From Pedobacter sp. R20-19 (GTDB lineage Bacteria; Bacteroidota; Bacteroidia; Sphingobacteriales; Sphingobacteriaceae), in NCBI RefSeq assembly GCF_000708265.2, contig NZ_JCKI01000001.1, positions 372,001 through 436,000 on the forward strand: a DNA stretch of 64,000 bases, read 5' to 3'. The notes below the pieces were generated by a model, which saw only the letters and a program-made list of their open reading frames with translations, made no database searches and was not told the DNA's origin. The translations under genes and the position numbers were made by a program. How positions within the stretch are numbered: position 1 is the stretch's first letter; the number at the start of each line of letters is the position of its first letter. Below are positions 35,054-44,655 of the stretch, one piece after another.

Positions 35054-35668
35054 CTACTTATAATCAGCGATTTGGATCTCCATATTGCAAAACTCATATT
35101 CTCGAGATTGATTGGAACCAATGATAGTCAACCTATCTTTAGTGAAGTTTTTAATTAACTCCCTATACCAATCTTCACCTTGAACATCTAAATTACTGGT
35201 TGGTTCATCTAAAAATAGGATAGGAGAATCAGAACAACAAGCCAAGGCTAGCTTGGTTCTTTGCTTCATTCCTGAAGAAAAATATTTAATTTCTTTGTTA
35301 GCAGATTTTTCCAGGCCAAGGATGGATATGAGGGTTTTGCGATCAATGCCTGGTGCAAAACTTTTAAACTTAAAATGAAAATCAATAATTTCAGTTAAGG
35401 TAAAAGTCTCTACCAATTCTAAATAAGGTGCAGCTAAACTGATCTGCTGGTAAATATTTTCAACAGGGATGTCTTTTTTTTCCGAAAAAGATATTTCACC
35501 TTCTGATGGAGACAAACTTCCGGTTAGTACACTTAGCAAGGTAGATTTACCTGAACCATTTGGACCTAGAATGGCATAACTGTTTCCTGACGTAAATTCC
35601 GCAGTTAAATTCCTGAAAATCCATTCCTTATTAAACCTTCTGCCAACATTGTTTAATGTGATCTTCAT
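35054..35668 (-). CDS. Orphan ABC transporter ATP-binding protein
   Basis: 204 residues, one nucleotide-binding domain: Walker A GPNGSGKST at 35-43, signature FSSGMKQR near 135, Walker B ILFLDEPTSNLD near 155; the switch His is not evident (GSNQSREYEFC occupies that area). No permease gene is adjacent, which is odd for a transporter ATPase of CcmA-like size. ATG overlaps the GNAT stop by one base (TAATG), so the two are translationally coupled. Confidence 0.88.
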   Translation of the reverse strand: MKITLNNVGRRFNKEWIFRNLTAEFTSGNSYAILGPNGSGKSTLLSVLTGSLSPSEGEISFSEKKDIPVENIYQQISLAAPYLELVETFTLTEIIDFHFKFKSFAPGIDRKTLISILGLEKSANKEIKYFSSGMKQRTKLALACCSDSPILFLDEPTSNLDVQGEDWYRELIKNFTKDRLTIIGSNQSREYEFCNMEIQIADYK

Positions 35669-36147
35669 TAAGCGTTGTGCGTTGGATTAGTGTTGAATAG
35701 TTTTGCCATGCAAACACTGTTATCTACACCAATGTACTGGCCATAATTTGGCGTAATCTGATAACCAACTTTTTGGTAGAGTGCAATTGCTTCAGGTTGC
35801 ATTTTGCCAGTTTCCAGCACGCACTCACCATATCCAAGTTCCAACGCCCATTCTTCCAGCACTTTAAGCATTTTAGCAGCTATACCTTGATTTCTATAAT
35901 CAGAATGAACAAACATGCGTTTAATTTCTACAGCAATATCTGAGAATGGTTTTATGGCGCCGCAGCCTACAGGAATTTCATTTTGGTAAGCGACAACTAC
36001 TTCTTTAATCGCATCAATTTTATTAAACTGAGAATAAAAAGCATGATCATCACCATCTCTAACGGCCAAATCTTTATCTAGTAAAGTAACCAACTGCCTG
36101 AAATCGGCATTTTCTGAATTGGTTTTGATTAACGTTAAATTATTCAT
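35668..36147 (-). CDS. GNAT family N-acetyltransferase
   Basis: 159 residues. Acetyl-CoA-binding motif RNQGIAAKMLKVLEEWALELGY near 95-115 and GYGECVLETGKMQPEAIALYQKVGY, a pattern of small-molecule or peptide acetyltransferases. Substrate unknown. Coupled to the ABC ATPase gene; lies 130 bases from lpxA on the same strand, probably a separate transcript. Confidence 0.88.
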   Translation of the reverse strand: MNNLTLIKTNSENADFRQLVTLLDKDLAVRDGDDHAFYSQFNKIDAIKEVVVAYQNEIPVGCGAIKPFSDIAVEIKRMFVHSDYRNQGIAAKMLKVLEEWALELGYGECVLETGKMQPEAIALYQKVGYQITPNYGQYIGVDNSVCMAKLFNTNPTHNA

Positions 36148-36278
36148 ACTCTTAATGTATTCACCACCTTAGCAACTTTAGATTAAAAAAGATAGAAATA
36201 GTTCAGGGTTAATGTAAATATTAGTCTTATTTAAGAAATTCTAAAACGACTATTGATGGAATAAATTTAGCCTAAAGC

Positions 36279-37064
36279 CTAGCTCCCCATTCCAAAACCC
36301 TTCATCACGCCACGGTTAGAATTACGGATGAAATCTACAATCTCATCACGAATCTCTGTAGGCTTAAATTCAGCCTCAATCATGTCCAGGGCTTTGGTTA
36401 CATTATTATGCTTTACAAAAAGCACACGGTAAATTTCCTGAATTTCGTCAATCTGTTCATTGGTAAAACCTCTTCGGCGTAAACCTACAGAATTAATTCC
36501 GGCATAAGAAAGGGGCTCACGGGCAGCCTTAACATATGGAGGCACGTCTTTACGAACCAATGATCCACCAGTTACAAACGCATAGGAACCTACTTTGACA
36601 AATTGATGAATAGCTACTAAGCCGGCCAAAACAACATTATTTCCGATGGTGATGTGTCCTGCTAAGGTCGTACTGTTTGAAAAAATACAGTTATTACCCA
36701 CTTCACAATCGTGCGCAATATGAGAATAGGCCTGAATTAAGCAATTACTACCGATAACGGTTTTCCATTTATCTTTTGTGCCACGATTAATGGTCACACA
36801 TTCACGAATGGTAGTATTATCACCAATTTCTGCTGTGGTTACTTCTCCGGCAAATTTTAAATCCTGAGGTTCTCCGGAAATTACTGCTCCGGGAAAAATG
36901 CGGCAGTTTTTACCAATTCTGGCACCATCCATGATGGTTACATTTGAACCAATCCATGTTCCTTCGCCAATTACAACATCCTTATGTATCACTACAAAGG
37001 GTTCAATCACTACGTTTTCGGCAATTTTTGCCTGCGGGTGTATGTATGCTAAAGGTTGTATCAT
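36279..37064 (-). CDS. lpxA: UDP-N-acetylglucosamine O-acyltransferase
   Basis: 261 residues, left-handed beta-helix of hexapeptide repeats (residues about 1-190) and a helical C-terminal part. First step of lipid A synthesis: 3-hydroxyacyl transfer from ACP to UDP-GlcNAc. Catalytic His sits in YSHIAHDCEVGNN near 125; GGSLVRKDVPPYVKAAREPL near 170 is typical LpxA. ATGA overlap with lpxC-fabZ upstream; last gene of the lipid A operon. Confidence 0.96.
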   Translation of the reverse strand: MIQPLAYIHPQAKIAENVVIEPFVVIHKDVVIGEGTWIGSNVTIMDGARIGKNCRIFPGAVISGEPQDLKFAGEVTTAEIGDNTTIRECVTINRGTKDKWKTVIGSNCLIQAYSHIAHDCEVGNNCIFSNSTTLAGHITIGNNVVLAGLVAIHQFVKVGSYAFVTGGSLVRKDVPPYVKAAREPLSYAGINSVGLRRRGFTNEQIDEIQEIYRVLFVKHNNVTKALDMIEAEFKPTEIRDEIVDFIRNSNRGVMKGFGMGS

Positions 37065-38476
37065 GATTCGGCTGGTTCTGCTTGTTTAACTTTTGAAATT
37101 TGTGCCATCATCTCGGCTTCGACAACAATTTTCTCGCCTACCATGCCCACGCCTTTCATTTGAGCAATACCTCTTCTGATCGGTTCAAGCAAGTCGCAAC
37201 GGAAAACAATTGTATCGCCGGGAAGAACCTGAGCCCTAAAGCGAACGTTATCTATTTTTAAAAAATAAGTAAGATAATTTCTTGGATCTGGTACGGTACT
37301 TAACACCAGGATACCACCTACCTGAGCCATGGCTTCAATTTGAATTACACCCGGAAAAACTGGTGCACCAGGAAAGTGACCTTTGAAAAACTCCTCATTC
37401 ATGGTTACGTTTTTAACGCCAACCACATGATTTTTAGAAAGTTCTAAAATTTTATCTACAAATAAAAATGGCTGACGGTGAGGCAAAATGTCCATCACTT
37501 GGTTGATGTCATATAATGGTTTTGCACTTGGATCGTACACCTTTTGAATTTTTTTGTTTTTCTCTTTTTTAATAGCGGCTTTAATTTTCTTTGCAAAGGC
37601 AACGTTTGCAGCATGACCCGGGCGGGCTGCCATGATATGGCCTTTTAAATGCATGCCTACCAGAGCTAAATCGCCAATCATATCTAATAATTTATGGCGG
37701 GCAGGCTCATTTTGGTAGCGTAATTCCATGTTATTTAAAATTCCCTGTGGAGCCACATCAATATCTGCACGGTTAAAGAGTTTGGCCAGATGGCTTAATT
37801 CATCTTTTGTTACCTCTTTATCTACTATGACTATGGCATTATTTAAATCACCGCCTTTAATTAAATTGTGCGATAATTGATATTCTAATTCATGTAAAAA
37901 ACAGAAAGTACGGCAGGAAGCAATTTCCTTTTTAAACTCTGCAATGGTATTAATTCCGGCATGTTGACTGCCCAAAACTGGTGAATTATAGTCGATCATA
38001 CAGGTAAAACGGTAATCATCCAGCGGCATGGCCACAATTTCTACCTTTCTATCTTCTTCTGTATAAGTGATGTTATGGGGAATAGTGAAATATTCACGAT
38101 CTGCATTTTGCTCAACCGTTCCAACTTGTTCCAGTATATCAATAAACTGAATCGAGCTACCATCCATGATAGGTGTTTCAGGACCATCTAGTTTGATCAG
38201 GATGTTGTCTAAATCCATACCAACCAATGATGCCATCACGTGTTCTACAGTACTTACGCTGGCCCCATTCTGTGTAATGGTCGTTCCTCGGGAAGTGTCT
38301 GTTACATTATCTGCATCCGCATCAATAATAGGATGACCATCTAAATCAATACGTTGAAATTTAAACCCATGATTTTCAGGTGCGGGGCAAAATGTTAAAG
38401 TCACATTAGCACCTGTGTGTAAACCAACACCAGATGCAGATACTTCTTGTTTAATCGTTTTTTGTCTAACGTTCAT
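37061..38476 (-). CDS. lpxC/fabZ: Bifunctional LpxC deacetylase - FabZ dehydratase
   Basis: 471 residues. Residues 1-305 are UDP-3-O-acyl-GlcNAc deacetylase: [10 protein letters not shown] (zinc His), a C-terminal zinc block [15 protein letters not shown] and [10 protein letters not shown]. Residues about 320-465 are the hotdog beta-hydroxyacyl-ACP dehydratase Fab[12 protein letters not shown] and [20 protein letters not shown] (catalytic His and Glu). The fusion is a known Bacteroidota trait and couples lipid A and fatty-acid synthesis, which compete for 3-hydroxyacyl-ACP. Overlaps lpxD by 11 and lpxA by 4 bases. Confidence 0.97.
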   Translation of the reverse strand: MNVRQKTIKQEVSASGVGLHTGANVTLTFCPAPENHGFKFQRIDLDGHPIIDADADNVTDTSRGTTITQNGASVSTVEHVMASLVGMDLDNILIKLDGPETPIMDGSSIQFIDILEQVGTVEQNADREYFTIPHNITYTEEDRKVEIVAMPLDDYRFTCMIDYNSPVLGSQHAGINTIAEFKKEIASCRTFCFLHELEYQLSHNLIKGGDLNNAIVIVDKEVTKDELSHLAKLFNRADIDVAPQGILNNMELRYQNEPARHKLLDMIGDLALVGMHLKGHIMAARPGHAANVAFAKKIKAAIKKEKNKKIQKVYDPSAKPLYDINQVMDILPHRQPFLFVDKILELSKNHVVGVKNVTMNEEFFKGHFPGAPVFPGVIQIEAMAQVGGILVLSTVPDPRNYLTYFLKIDNVRFRAQVLPGDTIVFRCDLLEPIRRGIAQMKGVGMVGEKIVVEAEMMAQISKVKQAEPAES

Positions 38477-39542
38477 TGTGTATTGTATTCTTTTCCAGTT
38501 CAGCCGTAAGCCTTTTCAATTCTACTTCGAGTATATTTATTCTTTTTTCAACATCTGGCAGGTGTTTAAAAATTACAGATGCCCGCATCCAGTTCCGTAA
38601 AGGTTGCGCAGGGCTACCATGCCATTGTTTATTTTCTTCTGTGATGTTAAAGTTAATTCCGGCTTGTGCACCAATTTGAGTGCCTTTTGCTAAAGTTAGA
38701 TGACCAGCAATGCCTACCTGTCCGCCTACCACACTATTTGGGCCAACTTTCGTGCTGCCAGATATCCCTGATTGGGCTGCTAAAACGGTGTTTTCACCAA
38801 TTTCAACATTGTGCGCAATTTGGATAAGGTTATCAATTTTTGCACCTTTTTTAATGATCGTAGAACCCATTGTTGCACGGTCTACCGTAGTATTTGCGCC
38901 AATTTCCACATCATCTTCAATAATAACATTCCCTATTTGAGGAATCTTATTGTATGTTCCATCTTTTTGTGGGGCAAAGCCAAAGCCATCACTACCAATT
39001 ACGGTATTGGCATGAATGGTTACCCTGCTTCCAATCAAAGCATTATGATAGATTTTAACACCGGGGAAAAAAATGCTGTTCTCGCCAATCTTAGTATTGG
39101 CGCCTACAAAGGTTTGGGCATTGAGCCTGCAACCATTGCCAATCACTACATTTTCAGCAACATAGGCAAAGGCATCAATAAATACATTTGATCCTATCTT
39201 TGCCGTTGGATGAACGAAGGCTAGTTTATCTATTCCAGATAAAGCAGCTTGTGCATTCATGGCTTCATTATATTTATCCAATAAAATGGTAAATGAACTA
39301 TATGGATTATCCACACGGATCAATGTACTGGTGAAAGGTTGGTTTGGTATAAAGTCTTTTGAAACGATTACCACTGATGCCTGCGTGGAATACAAAAAGT
39401 TCTCGTATTTGGGGTTAGAAAGAAAAGACAATGAGCCTTCTTTCCCGTCTTCTATTTTAGAAAGTTCAGTAATGGCTACATCTGGGTTGCCATCAATGGA
39501 ACCTTCTAAAAACTCGCTTATCTGCTTTGCAGTAAATTGCAT
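38466..39542 (-). CDS. lpxD: UDP-3-O-(3-hydroxyacyl)glucosamine N-acyltransferase
   Basis: 358 residues: N-terminal UDP-binding domain ([26 protein letters not shown]), hexapeptide beta-helix from about 105 to 300 and a C-terminal helix. Third step of lipid A synthesis. Catalytic His in [12 protein letters not shown] near 240; [10 protein letters not shown] near 180 is an LpxD signature. First gene of the lpxD-lpxC/fabZ-lpxA run, with a consensus promoter so close that the mRNA would be leaderless. Confidence 0.96.
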   Translation of the reverse strand: MQFTAKQISEFLEGSIDGNPDVAITELSKIEDGKEGSLSFLSNPKYENFLYSTQASVVIVSKDFIPNQPFTSTLIRVDNPYSSFTILLDKYNEAMNAQAALSGIDKLAFVHPTAKIGSNVFIDAFAYVAENVVIGNGCRLNAQTFVGANTKIGENSIFFPGVKIYHNALIGSRVTIHANTVIGSDGFGFAPQKDGTYNKIPQIGNVIIEDDVEIGANTTVDRATMGSTIIKKGAKIDNLIQIAHNVEIGENTVLAAQSGISGSTKVGPNSVVGGQVGIAGHLTLAKGTQIGAQAGINFNITEENKQWHGSPAQPLRNWMRASVIFKHLPDVEKRINILEVELKRLTAELEKNTIHNER

Positions 39543-39546
39543 CGTA

Positions 39547-39577
39547 CAAAGGTATATGTTAAATTGATATGAACAAA
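39547..39577 (-). promoter_or_regulatory. Consensus promoter of the lipid A operon
   Basis: TTTG (39577-39574), 19-base spacer, TACCTTTG (39554-39547) on the minus strand, ending only five bases before the lpxD ATG. It is one of the best promoter matches in the window. Confidence 0.75.
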
Positions 39578-39581
39578 AAAA

Positions 39582-39594
39582 CCTGTAAGGGTTA
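39582..39594. repeat. Partial AACCTGTAAGG repeat word
   Basis: ACCTGTAAGGGTT lies just upstream of the lpxD promoter; it shares its core with the hairpin at 18618-18650 and the stretch at 33294-33326. Confidence 0.35.
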
Positions 39595-39664
39595 AGCCGT
39601 GTATATTTTACACAATAGTAAGACTTAAAACGGCAGTAAAAGTCAAATATTTTGTTAATTAATC

Positions 39665-40888
39665 TTAAATCCCTCGTGGGTAGCAGAGAACGTACTTCTC
39701 GACGGTTTTTTGTAGCGACTCCAGGTTTGATAAATCTGATGCCTTTGCAATATCAACAATATCGTTATTTTTCATTAAAATTTTGATATTTCCAACACCC
39801 GCATTATAGGCCCGGTTTTGGATGGCACTGGTAAAAACAAAGTATCGTGCCTCCTCAGGGGTTATCCCTAAAAAGTGTACGGCTGCGTCTTTTAAAGATG
39901 CAACCCGATCTGCATCTGCCATTGCATTACCCATTTCAACTTTATAAAGGTTTCTGGAAGTAAGCATTTGGCAAAGGGTAGACAATATTTTATCTGGATG
40001 TTTTACCCAAACTTTTACAGCAGCATAAATATCCTGATCATCCAGATTGGTAAAATGCTCCAGATTGATGTGGTTAGAAAAGAAATTACGTTCGTTTATG
40101 TTTTGCTTTAAAAAGTGATTTAATGATGGTGATGCAAAAAGGTTTTCGCCAGCTGCAGAAAGTTCTTTTGCCCTTTCCAGCAATTTTACCAGAATCATTT
40201 CGCCAGAAATTACTGTTTTATGCAAGTAAACCTGCCAATACATTAACCGCCGGGCAATCAGGAATTTTTCTATAGAGTAAATCCCTTTTTCTTCAATCAC
40301 CAGGTTATCATCAAAGATATTGAACATTTTAATGATGCGGTCAAAACTAATCACACCTTCGCTTACGCCTGTAAAAAAGCTGTCACGGTTTAAATAGTCC
40401 ATTCTATCTAAATCCAGTTGACCAGAAATCAATTGATAAAGAAACTTTTTAGGATAGGTTCCGTTAAAAACCTCAATGGCGTGTGTTAACTTTCCATTAA
40501 AATGATGATTCAGATCGTCCATCAACTTCGCTGATATATCTTCATGCCTGATGCCCGTAACCAATGAATGTTCTAAAGCATGAGAAAAAGGACCATGACC
40601 AATATCGTGTAGTAAAATAGCCAAAGTTGCGGCTTCCTCTTCACCTTCCGTAATTACATGTCCTTTGCTTCTTAAAACTTCAATAGCCAGCGCCATTAAA
40701 TGCATGGCACCTAAGGCATGATGAAAACGGGTATGTAAAGCACCCGGATAAACCAGATGGGTCATGCCAAGTTGCTTAATGTAGCGTAACCGCTGGAAAT
40801 AGGGATGCGAAATGACATCGTAAACCAATTCAGATGGAATACTAATGAAGCCGTAAACGGGATCATTTATGATTTTCTTTTTATTCAA
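39665..40888 (-). CDS. HD-domain phosphohydrolase (dGTPase-like), TTG start
   Basis: 407 residues. HD motif at about 45-130: [27 protein letters not shown], and [14 protein letters not shown], the His/Asp metal set of dGTPase-like enzymes. Such proteins remove triphosphate from dGTP or act on related nucleotides; the family's exact substrate in Bacteroidota is unknown. The start is TTG at 40888 ([15 protein letters not shown]); an in-frame stop lies two codons upstream and there is no ATG nearby, so TTG is forced. Divergent from porX, upstream of the lipid A operon. Confidence 0.9.
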   Translation of the reverse strand: MNKKKIINDPVYGFISIPSELVYDVISHPYFQRLRYIKQLGMTHLVYPGALHTRFHHALGAMHLMALAIEVLRSKGHVITEGEEEAATLAILLHDIGHGPFSHALEHSLVTGIRHEDISAKLMDDLNHHFNGKLTHAIEVFNGTYPKKFLYQLISGQLDLDRMDYLNRDSFFTGVSEGVISFDRIIKMFNIFDDNLVIEEKGIYSIEKFLIARRLMYWQVYLHKTVISGEMILVKLLERAKELSAAGENLFASPSLNHFLKQNINERNFFSNHINLEHFTNLDDQDIYAAVKVWVKHPDKILSTLCQMLTSRNLYKVEMGNAMADADRVASLKDAAVHFLGITPEEARYFVFTSAIQNRAYNAGVGNIKILMKNNDIVDIAKASDLSNLESLQKTVEKYVLCYPRGI

Positions 40889-40999
40889 TCGTTAAAAATA
40901 GTTAAATAGATAGATACGGTACAAAAATTGCTATTTTTATTTATAGTTTGATTTACCCGCCAAAATTAAAAGGCAATAGATATTTATTTTTACAAAAAC

Positions 41000-42553
41000 A
41001 TGCAAGAAACTAAAATATTGTGGGCCGATGATGAAATCGACTTACTAAAACCCCATATATTATTATTGAACGATAAAGGTTATAATGTAACCACATTTAC
41101 CAATGGAAATGATGCTTTAGAAGCTTTTGGAAAAGTACATTTCGATCTTGTTTTTCTAGATGAAAATATGCCGGGCATGAGCGGAATAGAGACGCTTTCG
41201 GCGATTAAGAATTTAAATCCTGATGTTCCGGTGGTATTAATTACCAAAAGTGAAGAAGAAAACCTGATGGAAGATGCCATTGGGAGTAAAATTGATGACT
41301 ATCTGATTAAACCTGTTAATCCAAAACAGGTGTTATTAACCATTAAAAAGCTGATTGATAACAAACGCCTGGTGAGTGAAAAAACATCCATGGCTTATCA
41401 GCAGGATTTTCGTCGTTTAGGCATGACCCTGGGTGATCGTTTAAATTACGAAGAATGGATTGATGTTTACAAGAAAATTGTTTTCTGGGAATTGGAACTG
41501 GAAAAATTAGATGACCCACAAATGCATGAGATCTTAACCATGCAAAAACAGGAAGCCAATACACAGTTTACAAAGTTTATTGAGGAAAACTACCTGGACT
41601 GGATTAAAAATAAAGATTCTGCCCCTCTATTATCCAATGAGCTACTTAAGAAGAAAGCTTTTCCACATATTAATGATACCACGCCAGTATTTTTCATTTT
41701 AATTGATAACCTGCGTTATGATCAGTGGAAAATTATCAATCCGTTAATTTCCGAATATTTCCGAATAGATGAGGAAGATATGTATACCAGTATTCTTCCA
41801 ACAGCAACGCAATATGCAAGGAATGCGATATTCTCTGGTTTAATGCCTTTGGAAATGGAAAAGCGCTTCCCTCAATTGTGGCAGAATGATGATGATGAAG
41901 GTGGAAAAAACATGCATGAAGAGGCTTTCTTAGCAGATAATATTAAACGTAACCTTCGCAAGGATTGTAAGTTTAGCTATAATAAAATTTTAACTTTTGA
42001 GCAGGGTAAGGATCTGGTTGATCAAACCAATAACTTATTACAAAATGATTTCAATGCCATTGTTTTCAATTTTGTGGATATGCTGAGCCATGCCCGTACA
42101 GATATGCAAATGATTCGTGAACTGGCTAATGACGATGCAGCTTATCGATCACTAACATTATCTTGGTTTGAACACTCACCACTTTGGGATTTACTGAAAA
42201 AAATATCTCAAAAACAGGTTAAGGTGGTTATTACAACGGATCATGGAACGATTAGGGTGAAAAAGCCAGTTAAAGTGATTGGAGATCGTGCTACCAATAC
42301 TAATTTGAGGTATAAGCAAGGACGGAATTTAAACTTCAATGCGAAAGAGGTTTTTTTAATTAAAAACCCTCATGATGCCCTATTGCCAAAAATCAATATC
42401 AGCAGCAGTTATATTTTTGCTCGCGAAGACAGTTACTTTGTTTACCCGAATAACTACAATCAGTTTGTAAATTATTATAATGAAACCTTCCAGCATGGTG
42501 GAATTTCTTTAGAAGAAATGATCATTCCGGTAGTAACGTATTCACCGAGGTAA
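41000..42553 (+). CDS. porX: PorX, response regulator with PglZ-type domain
   Basis: 517 residues. Receiver domain 1-120 with acidic pocket WADDE (Asp10, Asp11) and phospho-acceptor Asp54 in LVFLDENMPG; Lys in YLIKP near 104. A helical linker follows, then a PglZ/alkaline phosphatase-like domain (about 220-510) with LIDNLRYDQW, TATQYARNAIFSG, VFNFVDMLSHAR and TTDHGTIRV. This is the layout of PorX, which with PorY controls type IX secretion in Bacteroidota; the PglZ domain of the P. gingivalis and Flavobacterium proteins is a phosphodiesterase acting on cyclic or linear oligonucleotides. Divergent from the HD hydrolase gene. Confidence 0.94.
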   Translation: MQETKILWADDEIDLLKPHILLLNDKGYNVTTFTNGNDALEAFGKVHFDLVFLDENMPGMSGIETLSAIKNLNPDVPVVLITKSEEENLMEDAIGSKIDDYLIKPVNPKQVLLTIKKLIDNKRLVSEKTSMAYQQDFRRLGMTLGDRLNYEEWIDVYKKIVFWELELEKLDDPQMHEILTMQKQEANTQFTKFIEENYLDWIKNKDSAPLLSNELLKKKAFPHINDTTPVFFILIDNLRYDQWKIINPLISEYFRIDEEDMYTSILPTATQYARNAIFSGLMPLEMEKRFPQLWQNDDDEGGKNMHEEAFLADNIKRNLRKDCKFSYNKILTFEQGKDLVDQTNNLLQNDFNAIVFNFVDMLSHARTDMQMIRELANDDAAYRSLTLSWFEHSPLWDLLKKISQKQVKVVITTDHGTIRVKKPVKVIGDRATNTNLRYKQGRNLNFNAKEVFLIKNPHDALLPKINISSSYIFAREDSYFVYPNNYNQFVNYYNETFQHGGISLEEMIIPVVTYSPR

Positions 42554-42567
42554 AAGGATTTATTTCA

Positions 42568-42657
42568 CGTCATTTCGAGCGAAGCCGAGAAATCCCTGAA
42601 CTTAATAATCAAGTTCCAAAGATTTCTCCATTACGCTCCGCTTCAGTCGAAAAGACG
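42568..42657. repeat. Intergenic inverted repeat (GTCATTTCGAGCGAAG family)
   Basis: Left arm CGTCATTTCGAGCGAAGCCG plus AGAAATC; the right arm is an inverted, slightly longer match ending TCGAAAAGACG. Same family as the copies at 18478, 20018 and 26546. Sits 15 bases after porX and may act as its terminator. Confidence 0.75.
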
Positions 42658-42787
42658 AGTATTCTTTGAATCTGTCCTGGTAATATTATGGTACAAACAT
42701 TTAGATACTGAAACAAGTTCAGCATGAGAATGACTAAAAGGCAAAAGCGATGCAATTATGTATTACTTTTGCCTTTATTTATTTAAG

Positions 42788-43204
42788 ATGGAAATAGCCG
42801 TTAACAATTTATCAGATTTACCAGCTGTAGCAGCACAGCTTTTGGCTTTTGCAGGCGAAGACAGAATTTTCATTTTTGATGGTGATATGGGGGCAGGTAA
42901 AACCACATTTATCAAAATTTTTTGTCAGGTTTTAGGGGTACATGATGTTGTATCGAGTCCAACTTATTCTATCGTAAATGAATATGATAGTGCTAATGGA
43001 CCTGTGTACCACTTCGACTTTTACCGCATTAAGGATATTCAGGAAGCATTTGATTTAGGCTATGAAGAATATTTTTATGGTGGTGGAATTTGTTTGATTG
43101 AATGGCCGGAAAGGGTAACCGAATTATTGCCTGATCATTTTATTAAAACAGCAATTACTATTGTGGATGAAAACCGGAGGGTGTTCAATTTCAGTAAGGT
43201 ATAA
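42788..43204 (+). CDS. tsaE: tRNA threonylcarbamoyladenosine synthesis ATPase TsaE
   Basis: 138 residues from the ATG at 42788 (MEIAVNNLSDL), the family's normal size; a ten-residue extension upstream is not conserved in style. Walker A FDGDMGAGKTTFIK near 40, SSPTYSIVNEY and YHFDFYRIKD near 75-85 are TsaE hallmarks. With TsaB/TsaD it makes t6A37 in ANN-decoding tRNAs. The porX-tsaE-ald order is conserved in many Bacteroidota, as I recall. Confidence 0.94.
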   Translation: MEIAVNNLSDLPAVAAQLLAFAGEDRIFIFDGDMGAGKTTFIKIFCQVLGVHDVVSSPTYSIVNEYDSANGPVYHFDFYRIKDIQEAFDLGYEEYFYGGGICLIEWPERVTELLPDHFIKTAITIVDENRRVFNFSKV

Positions 43205-43276
43205 CATTTGATCTGAATTAATTACCAGAATTTCCGTACCTTGAACAACCTTAAACAGAAACATTTTTAAAGCAGC

Positions 43277-44503
43277 ATGGCTACAGGAATACGCGAAGGA
43301 ATGGCCGATATCGCTCGTCAGGGTTTATTGCAAACACAAGAAGCGACACTAGAAACCAGAAACAGGAAGAACAGCCTGAACATTGGAATACCCAAAGAAA
43401 TCTCATTTCAGGAAAATAGAATTGCCTTAACGCCACTATCCGTTGCCTTATTGGTTAATAATGGTCATCAGGTTATTTTAGAAAGTGGTGCGGGTATTGC
43501 TGCTAATTTTTCTGACTCTGAATATGCCGAACAAGGTGCTAAGATTGCTTACGATAAAAAGGAAGTTTTTGATTCTGATATTATTGTGAAAATTGCACCG
43601 CCCATGCTGGAGGAAATTGCAATGATGCACAAAGGGCAAACATTAATTTCTTCACTTCAAACGGGCACGTTAAAGCAAGATTATTTAAAGGCGTTAATGC
43701 ATAAGAAAATAAATGCTTTGTGCTTTGAAAACCTGCGTGATGAAGGAAATGTACTCAGTGTAGTTCGGGCCATGAGCGAAATTGTAGGTTCTACTTCCAT
43801 TTTAATTGCTGCAGAGTATTTAAGTAATGTAACCGGAGGAAAGGGTTTAATGCTGGGCGGCTTTACAGGAGTTCCGCCTACCGAAATCGTAATTTTAGGT
43901 GCCGGAACCGTTGGAGAATATGCGGCCAGAACAGCATTGGCTCTTGGAGCTGAAGTAAAGGTTTTTGATAGCTCTATTTACCGTTTGCGGCGATTGCAAA
44001 ATAATTTGGGAAGCCGGGTTTTTACCTCTGTAATGCAGCCCATTGTGCTTAATAAAGCTATTGTAACCTGCGATGTGGTGATTGGCGCCATTCGGGCTAG
44101 CCATGGGCGTAGTCCTTGTATTGTAATGGAAGAAACTGTAGCCAGAATGAAACCCCACTCTGTTATTATAGATATTAGCATAGATCAGGGAGGATGTTTT
44201 GAAACTTCTGAAGTAACCAATCATACCAATCCAACTTTTAGAAAACATGGTGTAATTCATTATTGCGTACCCAATATCGCATCAAGAGTTCCACGAACGG
44301 CCTCTTATGCCCTCACCAATATTTTTGCACCAATTTTATTGGATATTGGTGAATTTGGTGGCTTAATGAATATGGTATGGAATAATCCAGGTATTCGTGA
44401 ATCGCTTTACATGTATCAGGGAAATTGTACCAATAAAGATCTGGCGGATATGTTCAACCTTCCTTTTAAAGATCTTGAACTTTTAGTGGTTTCGAATCAG
44501 TAA
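43277..44503 (+). CDS. ald: Alanine dehydrogenase
   Basis: 408 residues. AlaDH/PNT N-domain with GIPKEISFQENRIALTP near 40 (the IGVPKEIK block) and NAD-binding Rossmann motif GAGTVGEYAARTALALGA near 215, then VIIDISIDQGGCFETS and NIASRVPRTASYALTN near 350. Reversible oxidative deamination of alanine to pyruvate and ammonia. The 35-residue N-terminal extension (IREGMADIARQGLLQTQEA) is a Bacteroidota feature. 72 bases after tsaE. Confidence 0.93.
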   Translation: MATGIREGMADIARQGLLQTQEATLETRNRKNSLNIGIPKEISFQENRIALTPLSVALLVNNGHQVILESGAGIAANFSDSEYAEQGAKIAYDKKEVFDSDIIVKIAPPMLEEIAMMHKGQTLISSLQTGTLKQDYLKALMHKKINALCFENLRDEGNVLSVVRAMSEIVGSTSILIAAEYLSNVTGGKGLMLGGFTGVPPTEIVILGAGTVGEYAARTALALGAEVKVFDSSIYRLRRLQNNLGSRVFTSVMQPIVLNKAIVTCDVVIGAIRASHGRSPCIVMEETVARMKPHSVIIDISIDQGGCFETSEVTNHTNPTFRKHGVIHYCVPNIASRVPRTASYALTNIFAPILLDIGEFGGLMNMVWNNPGIRESLYMYQGNCTNKDLADMFNLPFKDLELLVVSNQ

Positions 44504-44515
44504 AACAACCTTTCT

Positions 44516-44540
44516 AGTCATTGCGAGGTACAAAGCAATC
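44516..44540. repeat. Single arm of the GTCATTGCGAGG repeat family
   Basis: AGTCATTGCGAGGTACAAAG followed by CAATC matches one arm of the copies at 18478; no inverted partner is found within 100 bases. It lies 13 bases after ald and probably represents a decayed copy. Confidence 0.55.
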
Positions 44541-44583
44541 TATTTAGAAAGGAACCGATAGAAATAAGAAAATAAATAAGAGT

Positions 44584-44630
44584 AGAGTTGTCAACTTTAA
44601 TAGCAATATGGTTAGAAAGTTGACAACTCT
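44584..44630. repeat. Perfect 15-bp inverted repeat upstream of the dipeptidase gene
   Basis: AGAGTTGTCAACTTT (44584-44598), 17-nt loop, AAAGTTGACAACTCT (44616-44630), then TTTGCC. Each arm also holds the short palindrome GTTGTCAAC-like core. It lies 26 bases before the M15 peptidase ATG and 81 bases after ald, so it could be an ald terminator, a leader hairpin or an operator. Confidence 0.8.
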
Positions 44631-44655
44631 TTGCCATTGATTTAAACCAGTCTTT

